From positions 3,374,676 through 3,438,675 of the forward strand of contig CM039126.1 in the NCBI GenBank assembly GCA_022036555.1: a DNA stretch of 64,000 bases. Direction: 5' to 3'. The notes under the pieces are model-generated. The model was given only the letters and a program-made list of their open reading frames with translations. It was not told where the DNA came from and ran no database searches. The DNA is from Microstegium vimineum (lineage: Eukaryota; Streptophyta; Magnoliopsida; Poales; Poaceae). Shown one piece after another: positions 1 to 9,264 of this stretch (its first letter is position 1; every line of letters starts with the position of its first letter). Position numbers and translations under genes: made by a program.

Positions 1-573
1 TGCCCTCTTTGCTGATGGCCCAACGGCTATCAGAGACGGTAAAACATTCTTAGCCCTACAACCATGCCTGTTCGACAAGACTGAATACGTTGTAACATTC
101 AAGACATGGTTCTTGTTAAGCTCCACTAATTGCTATTTCTCTTTGACAGTGGCTTCCTGGAGAGTAAAGGAGACCGAAAGGATGGTTGCTATTCGGACAG
201 AGCTAACCAAGGTAAGATTACATACTTCACAGCCTCACAGACAATGTTGTGCTTTCATAGCTAGTATTTCCAAGTCATGTGTTTTCATAGCAAGCTGCCT
301 CTTGCGCTTGCCTGCGGTCGCTTCATCCTCTGTTGCTGTTTGTGTTTCCACCAGCTGGGAGCATCTGTTGAGGAAGGGCCAGACTACTGCATCATCACAC
401 CACCAGAGAAGCTGAATGTGACGGCGATCGACACCTACGACGACCACAGGATGGCCATGGCCTTCTCCCTTGCCGCCTGCGCCGAGGTCCCCGTCACCAT
501 TCGGGACCCTGGGTGCACCCGGAAGACTTTCCCCGACTACTTCGATGTGCTGAGCACGTTCGTCAAGAACTAA
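1..573 (+). CDS. EPSPS: 5-enolpyruvylshikimate-3-phosphate synthase (EPSPS), last three exons; 5' part outside window
   Basis: Plastid enzyme of the shikimate pathway; joins shikimate-3-phosphate and PEP to make EPSP on the route to aromatic amino acids, and is the glyphosate target. Seen: exon 1-38 (ends LFADGPTAIRD), exon 150-211 (ASWRVKETERMVAIRTEL), exon 355-573 (GASVEEGPDYCIITPPEKLN, then DDHRMAMAFSLAACAEVP, DPGCTRKTFPDYF), stop at 571-573. Introns 39-149 and 212-354 have GT..AG ends and the phases join cleanly. These are the C-terminal residues of plant EPSPS, including the conserved KET and DDHRMAM motifs. The glyphosate-site residues lie upstream of the window, so resistance state cannot be judged. 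No lesion seen. It converges on RPS20, with about 760 bp between stops. Confidence 0.97.
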
Positions 574-772
574 GCGTGTGTGATACTACCCACGCAGCGG
601 GATTGATCTTGCTAGGCATGTGCTGAGGAAATACGTACATTTTTTTTTGTTTGGTTTCTCTTTCGCGGAAGTTTTGAGTCTGTAATATTAGTTTGTATCA
701 TGTTTCTATGACACAATTCCTGAGATTGTGTATTGTACGCTAAAATCGGTCAGAGTGCTTCATTGAAACAAG

Positions 773-778
773 AATAAA
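773..778 (+). terminator. Poly(A) signal of EPSPS
   Basis: AATAAA about 200 bp after the EPSPS stop, within AT-rich 3' UTR that has TTTTTTTTGTTTGG and TGTA-type upstream elements. Position fits a plant near-upstream element. Confidence 0.6.
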
Positions 779-1334
779 TTACGTTCGTCTGCCACCTTTT
801 GCTGATACTGAGCGGTTATCAACGTAGTTTTGTTAGTCTCACAAGAACATGTTAAGAGAAAACCTAGCTGTAAAACGAAGTATTGAAGTCAATGAGACTA
901 CAAACACATACCCATTCAACTATTATAACATCTAGAGAACCAGCCAACTCAGATTCATACCAACATACTCATTCAACTTTTGACATCTAGAGAAACAGAC
1001 AACTCAGATTCATCTGATAACATCTGCTGAAACATACTTGATAGTGGAAAGCACTGAAACATCAACAAGAATCTGATTCATTTCAAAAGCAATGGACTAG
1101 AGAGGAGCATCCATTCAACATTTGTCCATACTCCATTCATGAACTAGCATCCGTTGAAACATGCTACATCCATACCGTGTCACAAAACATCGACAAGACT
1201 GAACTCTGATGCAAATAACTTATAGATTAGGAGGGAATTCCTCTTTTACACCAAGTTTTCTCACAAGAAACTGAATACATCCTGTTCAACTGCAGTTCTA
1301 ATCCTTTTGAAATGATAAGATGCTGGTTACCACA
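779..1334. other. Convergent intergenic / 3' UTR region with an imperfect direct repeat
   Basis: No gene seen. It holds the 3' UTRs of EPSPS (+) and RPS20 (-). An imperfect tandem duplication of about 50 bp is visible at 912-959 and 964-1012, sharing CTAGAGAA and CAACTCAGATTCAT; a looser copy of the ATTCAAC / CATC words continues to about 1160. Confidence 0.5.
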
Positions 1335-3160
1335 TTACGCGTCGCTGATAGTCACCTCAACCTCCACACCTGGTTCAATGGTGATGGAGGTGATCTGCTT
1401 GACCACGTCTGGTGTACTGATGAGATCAATCACCCTCTTGTGAATCCTCATCTCAAAGCGATCCCATGTGTTGGTACCTGAAATAGTCAAGAAAATTATT
1501 AACAATTGTATCAATAATGATATTTAAACAAAAAATGAAATCCCATGAGAAATTCTGACACAAGCAAAACAGGAACAATCAAGAATAAGTAGCATACAAT
1601 CTAACATGCTGGGCATCAGTTTTAAAAAGCTCGATTTTGAGACATCAAGTATCAGCACAAAAATATAGCATCATCCTCTGCTCAGCATGTCCAAGAAACA
1701 ATAAAAACATCCTCTAAAGATAACATAACATCCTATTTAATGTAATGAAATGACAGGCCGATGAATACTAAATTTGCATTGCCTGTAATAACTCACAACA
1801 GGGCTCAACGCAAACAAGTGATGATCCCTTTGATAAAAAGAAACATAGAACATCCCTCAAAAGTTACTGCAACTGGAAAAGTATAGTGAAGTGAAAATGT
1901 TTTAACAGTGAAAGCATTGAATGGGCCAACCATCAGTTTTAAAAAGCTCGAATTTGTAAGTCCTCAGAGAAAATCTCAGGATTAACTTGGTTTGGCATCA
2001 TATGGTTAGCCCATCACAAACAGAAGGCCAACACACAAACTCAAGCCCAACACATTAACTCAGGTGAATTAGATTGACTGGGTGAGTCTTAAAGGGTAGC
2101 AAGAAGGCAACAATGGCACATCTGATAAATAAATATATTCATCAACTGTAGAAAACCAGGAAACAAACGCTATATATGGCAAAAATTGGTCACAATATTT
2201 CACCATCATGTCTACTCTAGGCATAGCCTATCCAAACTGAATGCTGCAAGGCAAATTTGAGCCAGGACAAGGAAAATGAGAAGATTGTTTAACAGCCAGT
2301 ATTAAACTACTCTATGATCTATGGTCGTAAATCTATGTTTAGCTGAAACCATACAATAAGAATGCCCTCCACACTAAACACTATCATAGGCCAAGCATCA
2401 GTTTTAAAAAGCTCGGTTTTAGAGACTTCAATGATGTAACATCTCAGCAGCATCTCCTGTTAACATCACATGCTCAGCCTACCAATTAACCATAAAACAC
2501 TAACATCCTATCCTAACAGCATGACACCACATGAGTGGTCATATCACAAGAGTGTTAATGCACATGAATACCAACAGATGATACAAAACTGAAGATGAAA
2601 TTTCACTGGTGACAATCTGCCAAGCATCAGTTTTAAAAAGCTCGATTTTTTTGGACATCAGAGACCCCGAAAGACCTCAGTCGATGTAGATGTTAACATC
2701 ATCTGCTCCGCGTACCATCCATCGCAATTTATAGCTCTAAATATCCAACACACCGAACGATTCGAGACCAGTTCGAAGGACACTACGATACATATAGGGA
2801 AGGAGAGGAGGGGTCACCTTCGCCACAGGGAGACTTCCTGGTGGTGATGTGGAGCACCTTAGTAGGCATCCGCACGGGGCCCTTGATCTTGAGGTCCTTA
2901 CCCTTTGCACCCTTGACCAGATCGCCGCAGACTGCTCAAAACGCAACGAACACTAGGTAGGTAAGCTCTTCGATTCGAACCCAGTGCCGCAGGAACAAAA
3001 CAAGGAAATGACATCCACCGTACGTACCTTTCTCGAGGTTCTTGACGCTCCTGGAGGAGAGCGTGATGCGGATCCTGTGCTGCGGATCCATCAGGCCCGC
3101 CTCGAACCCGGCCTTGCCCGATTTCATCGGCGGCGCGTACGCCATATCCGCTGCCGCCAT
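1335..3160 (-). CDS. RPS20: 40S ribosomal protein S20 (uS10)
   Basis: Small-subunit ribosomal protein of the head domain. Three coding exons on the minus strand: 3028-3160, 2818-2931, 1335-1477; total 390 nt, 129 residues plus stop, close to the usual size for the family. Start ATG at 3158-3160 gives MAAADMAYAPPMKSGKAGFE; conserved family blocks follow: HRIRITLSSRSVKNLEK, GPVRMPTKVLHITTRKSPCG, TNTWDRFEMRIHKRVIDL, and TITSI-type ending EVEVTISDA. All splice sites are GT-AG with matching phases, so it looks functional. The 1.34-kb second intron (1478-2817) is far larger than intron 1 and carries four snoRNA genes. A TATA-like stretch lies near 3279-3288 (CCTATACATA on the minus strand). Confidence 0.96.
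1604..1690 (-). ncRNA. Intronic C/D-box snoRNA, U36-like, copy 1
   Basis: Box C (ATGATGC) at 1668-1674, box D (CTGA) at 1616-1619, D' CTGA at 1652-1655, C' TGATG at 1643-1647. Terminal stem: 1604-1611 pairs with 1683-1690 (8 bp). The guide 1622-1633 is complementary to TTAAAAAGCTCG of 18S rRNA. By the D+5 rule it points to the first A of the AAAAA run, the site methylated in human (SNORD36, Am668) and yeast (snR47, Am619). Family link is from known rRNA sequence; expression is inferred from the host intron. Confidence 0.88.
1921..2014 (-). ncRNA. Intronic C/D-box snoRNA, U36-like, copy 2
   Basis: Box C ATGATGC at 1995-2001, box D CTGA at 1933-1936. Eleven-pair terminal stem (1921-1931 with 2004-2014, one G-U). 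Same 18S guide at 1939-1950. Inner CTGA words sit near 1963-1966 and 1975-1978, so the D' side differs from copy 1. The longest closing stem of the four copies. Confidence 0.88.
2387..2481 (-). ncRNA. Intronic C/D-box snoRNA, U36-like, copy 3
   Basis: Box C GTGATGT at 2463-2469, box D CTGA at 2398-2401. Ten-pair terminal stem, 2387-2396 with 2472-2481 (two G-U). Same 18S guide at 2404-2415. A CTGA inside (around 2444-2447) is a candidate D' box. Confidence 0.86.
2619..2711 (-). ncRNA. Intronic C/D-box snoRNA, U36-like, copy 4
   Basis: Box C ATGATGT at 2696-2702, box D CTGA at 2627-2630, inner CTGA at about 2677-2680 followed by CTGATG (C') near 2657-2662. Same 18S guide at 2633-2644. Terminal stem is the weakest (2619-2625 with 2705-2711, one mismatch). 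It is the copy nearest exon 2 of RPS20, about 105 nt from the splice donor. Confidence 0.82.
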
Positions 3161-3299
3161 GGCTCGTGGGAGGTGGGGAGAGGAGGGACTCGGGCGCTAG
3201 GGTTTCGCCTCGTGGGAGCCGGAGGAGAGAAGTGGCGGCGCAGGAGTGCTAGGTTTTGTGGCGCGCGTGGAGGCGGCGTTTATGTATAGGCCGGGAGGC

Positions 3300-4150
3300 G
3301 GAGGAGAGACCCTGCGTGGCCGTTGGATGTGGCTTGAGGTGATCTGGCCGTTGGATCGGAGCTTCGTCGTTTGCAGGGGTGGGGGTGTGTAAATGACAGT
3401 GGGCCTGTCAAGAGCTCCGGGCCGGGCCAGGCGATATGGTCGAGTTTAGACTTCAGACTCAAAGGACCCCACCCCACGTCCTTTAAATCTTACCTCCAAT
3501 TCGTTTCTTGTGGGTGTTCAAATTTGATTTCCTTTTTGAAAATAGTGTATGTATTTTTGTAGACTTGTTTGGTGCACTCCAACTCACATGGATTGTGGGG
3601 ATTAAACTTTTTTTTTCTCAAAAACGTACGAGTGTGCATATCTTTGTATTAGAAGGAAGCAATATATAATTATAAGACTGCCACAAATGGCATTACAAAA
3701 CAGTAGCGGTATAGCACCACATTTAAGGTTCAGATATGTGATTGGTTCATATAAAACAGAAAAGAAAAGAGAGAAGGAACAATATTCAGATACGTCCGTT
3801 TCTGCACTTTAAGCGGCATTTGGACTATATATGGATGAAATGCAGGATAAACTATGCAGAAGGAATGAACTCGAGCTATAGTTCAGAAAATACTCCACAT
3901 TTGTGTAAGCACACCATGTCTATTGTACACAGGAAACAGAGATTGAAAGAAAAGAAACAACGAGGCAAGAACCAAGCCCATCGTGATGTAATTACCAATA
4001 GACAATATTCAGCGAAACCAGAGTAACCGATTTATTCAGAATCATCCTGAAAGAACGGCCGGATAAAACCAAGATCTAAAACCAAACCGATCAAAATAGC
4101 AACCATTGTTTATCATCCCACTCTTCGCGCTCCAGCACAAGCATCATCCC
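3300..4150. other. Intergenic, RPS20 upstream side to transketolase 3' side
   Basis: No gene supported. 3161-3300 is GC-rich 5' UTR/promoter of RPS20. 3560-4150 is AT-rich with only short chance ORFs; the stretch next to 4150 is likely outside the transketolase transcript, whose poly(A) signal lies just to its right. Confidence 0.4.
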
Positions 4151-4155
4151 CATCC

Positions 4156-4161
4156 TTTATT
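4156..4161 (-). terminator. Poly(A) signal of transketolase gene
   Basis: AATAAA on the minus strand, 90 bp downstream of the transketolase stop codon at 4251-4253. Confidence 0.6.
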
Positions 4162-4250
4162 CAGACTTAGGCATAAGACCTTCATGCATAGTGCTCCTTT
4201 GCAGTTGGCATTAACGACCACAAAAGAAAGAAACGGCAGTGTACATACTC

Positions 4251-7210
4251 TTACAAGCTCTTGGCTGCCGCAATGACGCTCTCCACAGTGATGCCATACT
4301 CCTTGTAGATCTTTCCAGCAGGAGCACTTGTACCGAACTTGTCGATGCCAATAATCTTTCCTCTGGGGCCAACGTACTTCTGCCATCCAAGAGTGCACCC
4401 TGCTTCGATGCTGATCCTTGCGGTAACAGATTCAGGGAGAACACTCTCCTTGTATTCATCCGACTGCTCCTCAAAAAGTTCCCAGCAGACAAGCGACACG
4501 ACACGAACAGTTTCCCCCTCCTTCCTCAACTCGCCGGCAGCTTTGGCAGCGATCTCCAGCTCGGAACCGGTACCCAACACAATAAGGTCTGGCCTGTTGC
4601 CACTTGAGTTATCGGAGATGATGTATCCACCCTTCTCAACACCCTCAATCGAGGTACCAGGCAGCTGGGAAAGGTTTTGCCTGGAGAGTGCAAGAACAGA
4701 TGGCCTCTTCCTGTTAAGGACCGCAACTCTGTATGCTCCAGCAGTCTCATTGCCATCCGCAGGACGGAGCACCAACATGTTGGGCATCGTTCGGAAGCTC
4801 ATCAAGTGCTAGATGGGCTGATGGGTTGGGCCATTCTGTCCGACACCGATGCAATCGTGGGTCATAACATAGATAACTCCAGCTTCAGACAAGGCTGAGA
4901 CTCTCATGGCAGCTCTCATGTAGTCAGAGAAAGCAAGACAGGTTGAACAGTATGGAACTAGACCTGGGCTGTGCAGAGCAATGCCGTTGCAAATGCCGCC
5001 CATGCCATGCTCCCTCACTCCGAAGCAGACGTTGCGCTCCTCGGGTGTATCCTTCTGGAAGTTGCCAAACATCTTGAGCAGCGTCATGCTGGAAGATGCA
5101 ACATCAGCACTGCCTCCAAGAAAACCAGGCAGTACTTTGGCAAGTTCATTCAAGCACTGCTGAGAGAGGTGCCTGGTCGAAGCTTCTGGGCACTCTGCAG
5201 TGTATTTCTGGATGATCAAGGGATATAGCATTGGCAGGTCATCATCTGCACATCGTCTCTAATATCAGGAGTAGAGATGGTAATAAACTTACAGGAAGGA
5301 CATCAGCCCAGCCAGCAGGCAACTCCCCTGAGATGATATTTTTCAAGGTTGCTGCATCCTCTGGGTACTTCTTCTCATACTCTGCAAACTTAGCATCCCA
5401 ATCAGCCTCAAGTGCAGCACCTCGGGGCACGTGGCAGCTCCAGTGTCTGCAACAGTCCATGCAAGGATATCATGTCGTAAGTGCTATGGATTTTCATCAC
5501 CTCATTCAGATAATTAGGATAAATGGTTGACATACCTCTTGACATCCTCAGGCACAAAGAATGGCTCATAAGGCCATCCAAGATTCTGGCGGGTTGCTTC
5601 AACCTCTTTGATGCCCAAGGCACCTCCGTGCACACTATATGAGTTAGCCTTGTTGGGTGATCCATAACCGATTGTTGTGGTCACCTAGAAGCAATACATA
5701 TTGGATACATACATGTGATAATATCTAGAGCAAAGCCAACAAATTAAATAAACCAGTAATAACAAAAAGAGAAGACTGACTTTGATTAATGTAGGCTTGT
5801 CAGTTACTGCCTTTGCTTCCTTAATGGCTTCACGGATGTCATCATAGCCAGTGTTTCCATTCTTAACCCAGAGTGTGTGCCACCCGTAGGCCTCAAAGCG
5901 GGCGATCACATCTTCTGTGAATGCTATCTCTGTATCTCCATCAACAGATATGTGGTTGTCATCATAGAAAGCGATGAGCTTCCCAAGACCCCAATGTCCA
6001 GCCAACGAGCAAGCTTCACTGGAGATACCCTCCATTTGACAACCATCTCCCAAGATAACGTATCTGTACAAAATTCGTGAATCATGCTACCACAACTGCA
6101 TCATACAAACTAGAAGGAAAACATGACATGATGATAGCAAAGACGTTGCGTACGTGTAGTGGTTGACAATTTCACTGCCAGGCTTGTTGAAGCGGGCAGC
6201 CAGGTGCTTCTCTGCGAGTGCCAATCCAACTGCATTGGCAATACCCTGACCAAGAGGTCCTGCAGAACAACCAAATTGGAAACCTAAACTCTCTCTTTGG
6301 TATTACAGTAAGCCAAGTTACAACTAGAGTGAGCTAGCTCAAAATAAACAGACCAGTGGTAACTTCAACTCCAGGAGTTACAAGGTTTTCAGGATGGCCC
6401 GGTGTCCTGCTTCCGAGTTGACTGAATTGCTTCAACTCCTGTTCCTGCAGCAACATATAACAGCAATAATAAACACCTAGCATATTGGTCCAGAACTTCA
6501 GATAAACTAAAAAAACATTTGCACCAAAGAGTGACGAGTCTAGTGTGCAAAGTTCAAACTTCAAAGAGTGATGAGTCCATGGTAGTGTTTTGAGTTTCCA
6601 ACTAATTTCCTAAGAACCTTAAATGGCAGACACAAAAATGAAGGAATAACTGAAGCAGGGTCCTAACACTGACACTGTCATAGCCAGCCAGGTGGAACAA
6701 CGCATACTGAAGCATGCACCCATGGCCGGCAGAGAGGACGAAGCGGTCACGGTTGAACCAATAGGGGTTCTTGGGGTTGTACCGCATGACTTCATCATAG
6801 AGGATGTGGCCCATGGGAGCACACCCCATAGGCATCCCCACATGGCCAGAGTTAGCCTTCTCCACGGCATCAATTGTCAGGAAGCGGATTGTGTTCACCG
6901 ACCTCTCAAGCAGCTGGCCAGTGTCAGTATCACTCTCAGGTGCCAGCAGCTGGCCAGTGGCAGTCTCACTCTCAGGTGCCAGCAGCTGGCCAGTGGCTGT
7001 CTCACTCTTAGGTGCCTCAGTGGAGACGGCACATATGATGTGCTTGTGGCTCGAGTAGGCCACATATGCATTGTGGTTCCGGATTGACATGAGTTCGCAG
7101 AACTTGACTTGTCCTCTCATGGCCACCAGAGCAGGTGCGCTGCCTCGAGGCAGAGAACCAGTGTGTCTACCAATGGTGGTATGCAGAGCAGCAGTTGAGC
7201 TCCCAACCAT
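4251..7210 (-). pseudogene. TKL: Chloroplast-type transketolase with one in-frame stop (gene or young pseudogene)
   Basis: TPP-dependent transfer of two-carbon units in the Calvin and pentose phosphate cycles, in the plastid. Exons (minus): 6668-7210, 6354-6444, 6154-6259, 5781-6063, 5536-5684, 5293-5446, 4251-5207; all GT-AG, all phases agree. Blocks: transit-peptide-like N terminus, SGHVGMPMGCAPMG, GPLGQGIANAVG, GDGCQMEG..FYDDNHIS (TPP motif), VHGGALG, REHGM with the catalytic Glu, GPTHQP, RPADGNETAGA, C-terminal AAKSL. A TAG at 4809-4811 replaces the Glu after GPTHQPI, cutting a 759-residue chain at 574. Odd residues: GEDG reads GQNG (the active-site Asp becomes Asn), FF/VF reads CLAF, and several Arg/Ser/Ala to Cys changes. 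The N terminus has a triplicated 12-residue unit. Either a decaying paralogue or a base error at the stop. Confidence 0.9.
6908..7015 (-). repeat. Three 36-bp tandem units in transketolase exon 1
   Basis: Units 6908-6943, 6944-6979, 6980-7015, each coding a 12-residue block of the form APxSxTxTGQLL. Normal plant transketolase has one such ETATGQLL block just after the transit peptide. The array stays in frame and lies where the mature protein begins. Confidence 0.9.
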
Positions 7211-7289
7211 GGTATGATGTCGTGTGTGCGCTCACAGAGAGGTGAGAGATGGCAAGGCAAGGAGAGTGATATGTGAGATTGTGTTTTCT

Positions 7290-7310
7290 CTGAAAATAAA
7301 TAGGACCTTG
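7290..7310 (-). promoter_or_regulatory. Likely TATA box of transketolase gene
   Basis: Minus-strand CCTATTTATTTTC about 90 bp upstream of the ATG at 7208-7210, followed by a C/T- and A-rich leader. Spacing fits a plant core promoter; no experimental support. Confidence 0.4.
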
Positions 7311-7440
7311 GGGTGAGTTGGTGGTAGTAAACAACGGTGGGCAGCCATGTCTTTCAGTTTCCTCTAAATATGGCACATGGACCATGATAATGAAAAGCAC
7401 CAATAATAAGTGACTGAATGGATTTGGTTGTCCTTTCATT

Positions 7441-7982
7441 CTGTCCGGTTATTTTCATTTGTCAGCTTTGATTTACTTTCAATCTTGCAGTCGCAACCTC
7501 TGGTCCTGGTACCACAATTCTGAACCTATGAGGAGACCCAGTTCTGAACTTAGTGCTGCTTCATTTGCTTAATGCAGTTATAGGAATGTAGATTGAAAAC
7601 CATGCTCCATGAGGTGAGATAGAATCAGAATGATGATGCTAGTAGCAAGATGCAGGCTCGAAACTGGCATGGGAGGCAAGATACTCGCTGAGATGAATGG
7701 CACAGGATGTCACAATTTGTATCGGTGAGGTAAAGTGAGACAATCTATGCCATGTGGTCTGATATAACTAATTCACTGTGCACATGTTGTCCTCGAATGC
7801 AAACAATAAAAAAAAATGTGAAGGGAAGACATATGTTTTCCCTTTTTCTTTGGAAAGGGATGGGTTGTAATAAATTTAAAAATGTTAAAGGAAGAGATGA
7901 TTTTCCACCTTTTCCTTTCGGAAAGGGATGAGTTAGTCTCATATAAATAATTCACTACGCCCATGCCATCCTCGAATGCAAG
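7441..7982. repeat. Upstream region with diverged tandem units
   Basis: No gene. Unit words AATTCACT..CATG..TCCTCGAATGCAA and TTTCCCTTTTTCTTTGGAAAGG recur: 7770-7870, a partial copy 7880-7935, and a third copy started at 7949-7981 and finished at 8257-8315 after an inserted MITE. Confidence 0.55.
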
Positions 7983-7984
7983 TA

Positions 7985-8254
7985 CTTCCTCTGGTCGAGT
8001 TTATAGGGCATTCCACATGCATCAAAAGTCAAATTTTATGGTCTTTGATCAATAATTCTGCAAAGAACTTTTAACTGTTGTAATACAAACTTGATACTAT
8101 TAGTTTTGTGTCAAATGTACAATCCAATAATGATAAGTTTAATAATAAACAATATAATATAAAATAAATGGATAGTTAAAGTGTAATTTACGAGACAGTG
8201 CAATGTTGAAAGACGCCTTATATAGTTATATATACTACTGCACCGAAAAGGAAG
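7985..8254. mobile_element. Stowaway-like MITE
   Basis: 270-bp element bounded by TA target duplications (7983-7984, 8255-8256). Ends are inverted: CTTCCTCTGGTCGAG at left, and AAAGGAAG at right. Inner sequence has the TTTATAGGGC / GCCTTATATAG arms usual for grass Stowaway/mariner-type MITEs. It interrupts one copy of the surrounding tandem unit. Confidence 0.7.
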
Positions 8255-8315
8255 TAATTAAAAAATGTGAAAGGTAGAGACGGCTTTCCCCCTTTTACCT
8301 TGGAAGGGGAAGAGT

Positions 8316-9264
8316 TGATTCCAACGCAATGGCTTACAAAAAAAGATATAATAAGCTAAAGTTCTTGGAATCCCACGAACTAAACCGACAAGGCACACAG
8401 CACACTAAACAAACCAGATGATTGAGATGTATTATATAAGAGGATCGGGGCACAAAGGAAATCACAAGCGCACCAAACCCTAGAAGGCAAGGACACTCAA
8501 TGCATTGCACAAGGAAGCTACAAGGCGTACCTCTCCTCCGCACTTGTTCCCCGTCGTTCTACGAGCTCGCCTTCGCTCCCCGCGCCACCATTCCCGGCGA
8601 GGTCGAATCTGGCGGCGGCAGGTCGTCACACGCTCATCACGGACCCACCGACTGTGGAAGGGGACTAGTGAGTGAACCCAGTCCATGTTTACGGGCAGCG
8701 CGGCCCGGTCCAAAAGAGTCTGGTCTGGCCCGACATTAATTGAACCCAGTCCGAGGCCTGCTCAGTCAATCTACCAACTGAGGGCTTTGTACCTAAGATT
8801 GTTCCTTAAAAAAAAAAAACAAGATTGTTGTATTTGATAATTCATGTATGTAATTGAGTAAGTGCCATAGGTTATGATGAAATGCTTTTTTTATCTCCTT
8901 ATTATGTTTTTTGTGTTCGTTACACCACCATAGTGTTTGAGAGAAGAGCAATCTGTGATCATACATGTGCACCAGAATCTGCTGGATGCTGGGTACCACA
9001 GCTTTGTGCAGAGTCCGAAATCAAATCACATAACGGAGGAAACAATGTACCCAACTGAGAGGATCCAACACAACCAAATTTATCGAGTATTGACATACTC
9101 CATACACACAGGGAAAGCACCCACAGTGCATGTTAACTTCTTTCCTCTCTCTCCATCATATATGTGAATTGCTGAAAATTAGCTTGGGATACAGCTCAAC
9201 AAATCAAATTTCAGTATGTATGAAGCAGCAACACTTAAACTACATTACTGCCACCGTGGGCCTG
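8316..9264. other. Intergenic between MITE and TPT1 3' end
   Basis: No real gene seen. 8470-8740 is a short GC-rich stretch with overlapping chance ORFs. On the minus strand around 8700-8790, CCCTCAGTTGGTAGATTG and GGGTTCAATTAATG resemble tRNA A and B boxes, so a degenerate tRNA-derived SINE is possible, but no cloverleaf closes. Confidence 0.3.

Noticed and set aside
113..447. ORFs of 70-100 codons spanning EPSPS introns
   Set aside because: They cross the known GT-AG introns of EPSPS and read other frames.
2960..2990. tRNA B-box-like GGGTTCGAATC on the minus strand within RPS20 intron 1
   Set aside because: No A box at the right distance and no acceptor stem; chance match.
4211..7087. Long plus-strand ORFs opposite transketolase (up to 157 codons)
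   Set aside because: Shadow frames of GC-rich exons; no independent motif.
8690..8800. tRNA gene on minus strand
   Set aside because: A- and B-box-like words exist but stems do not pair; at most an old SINE.
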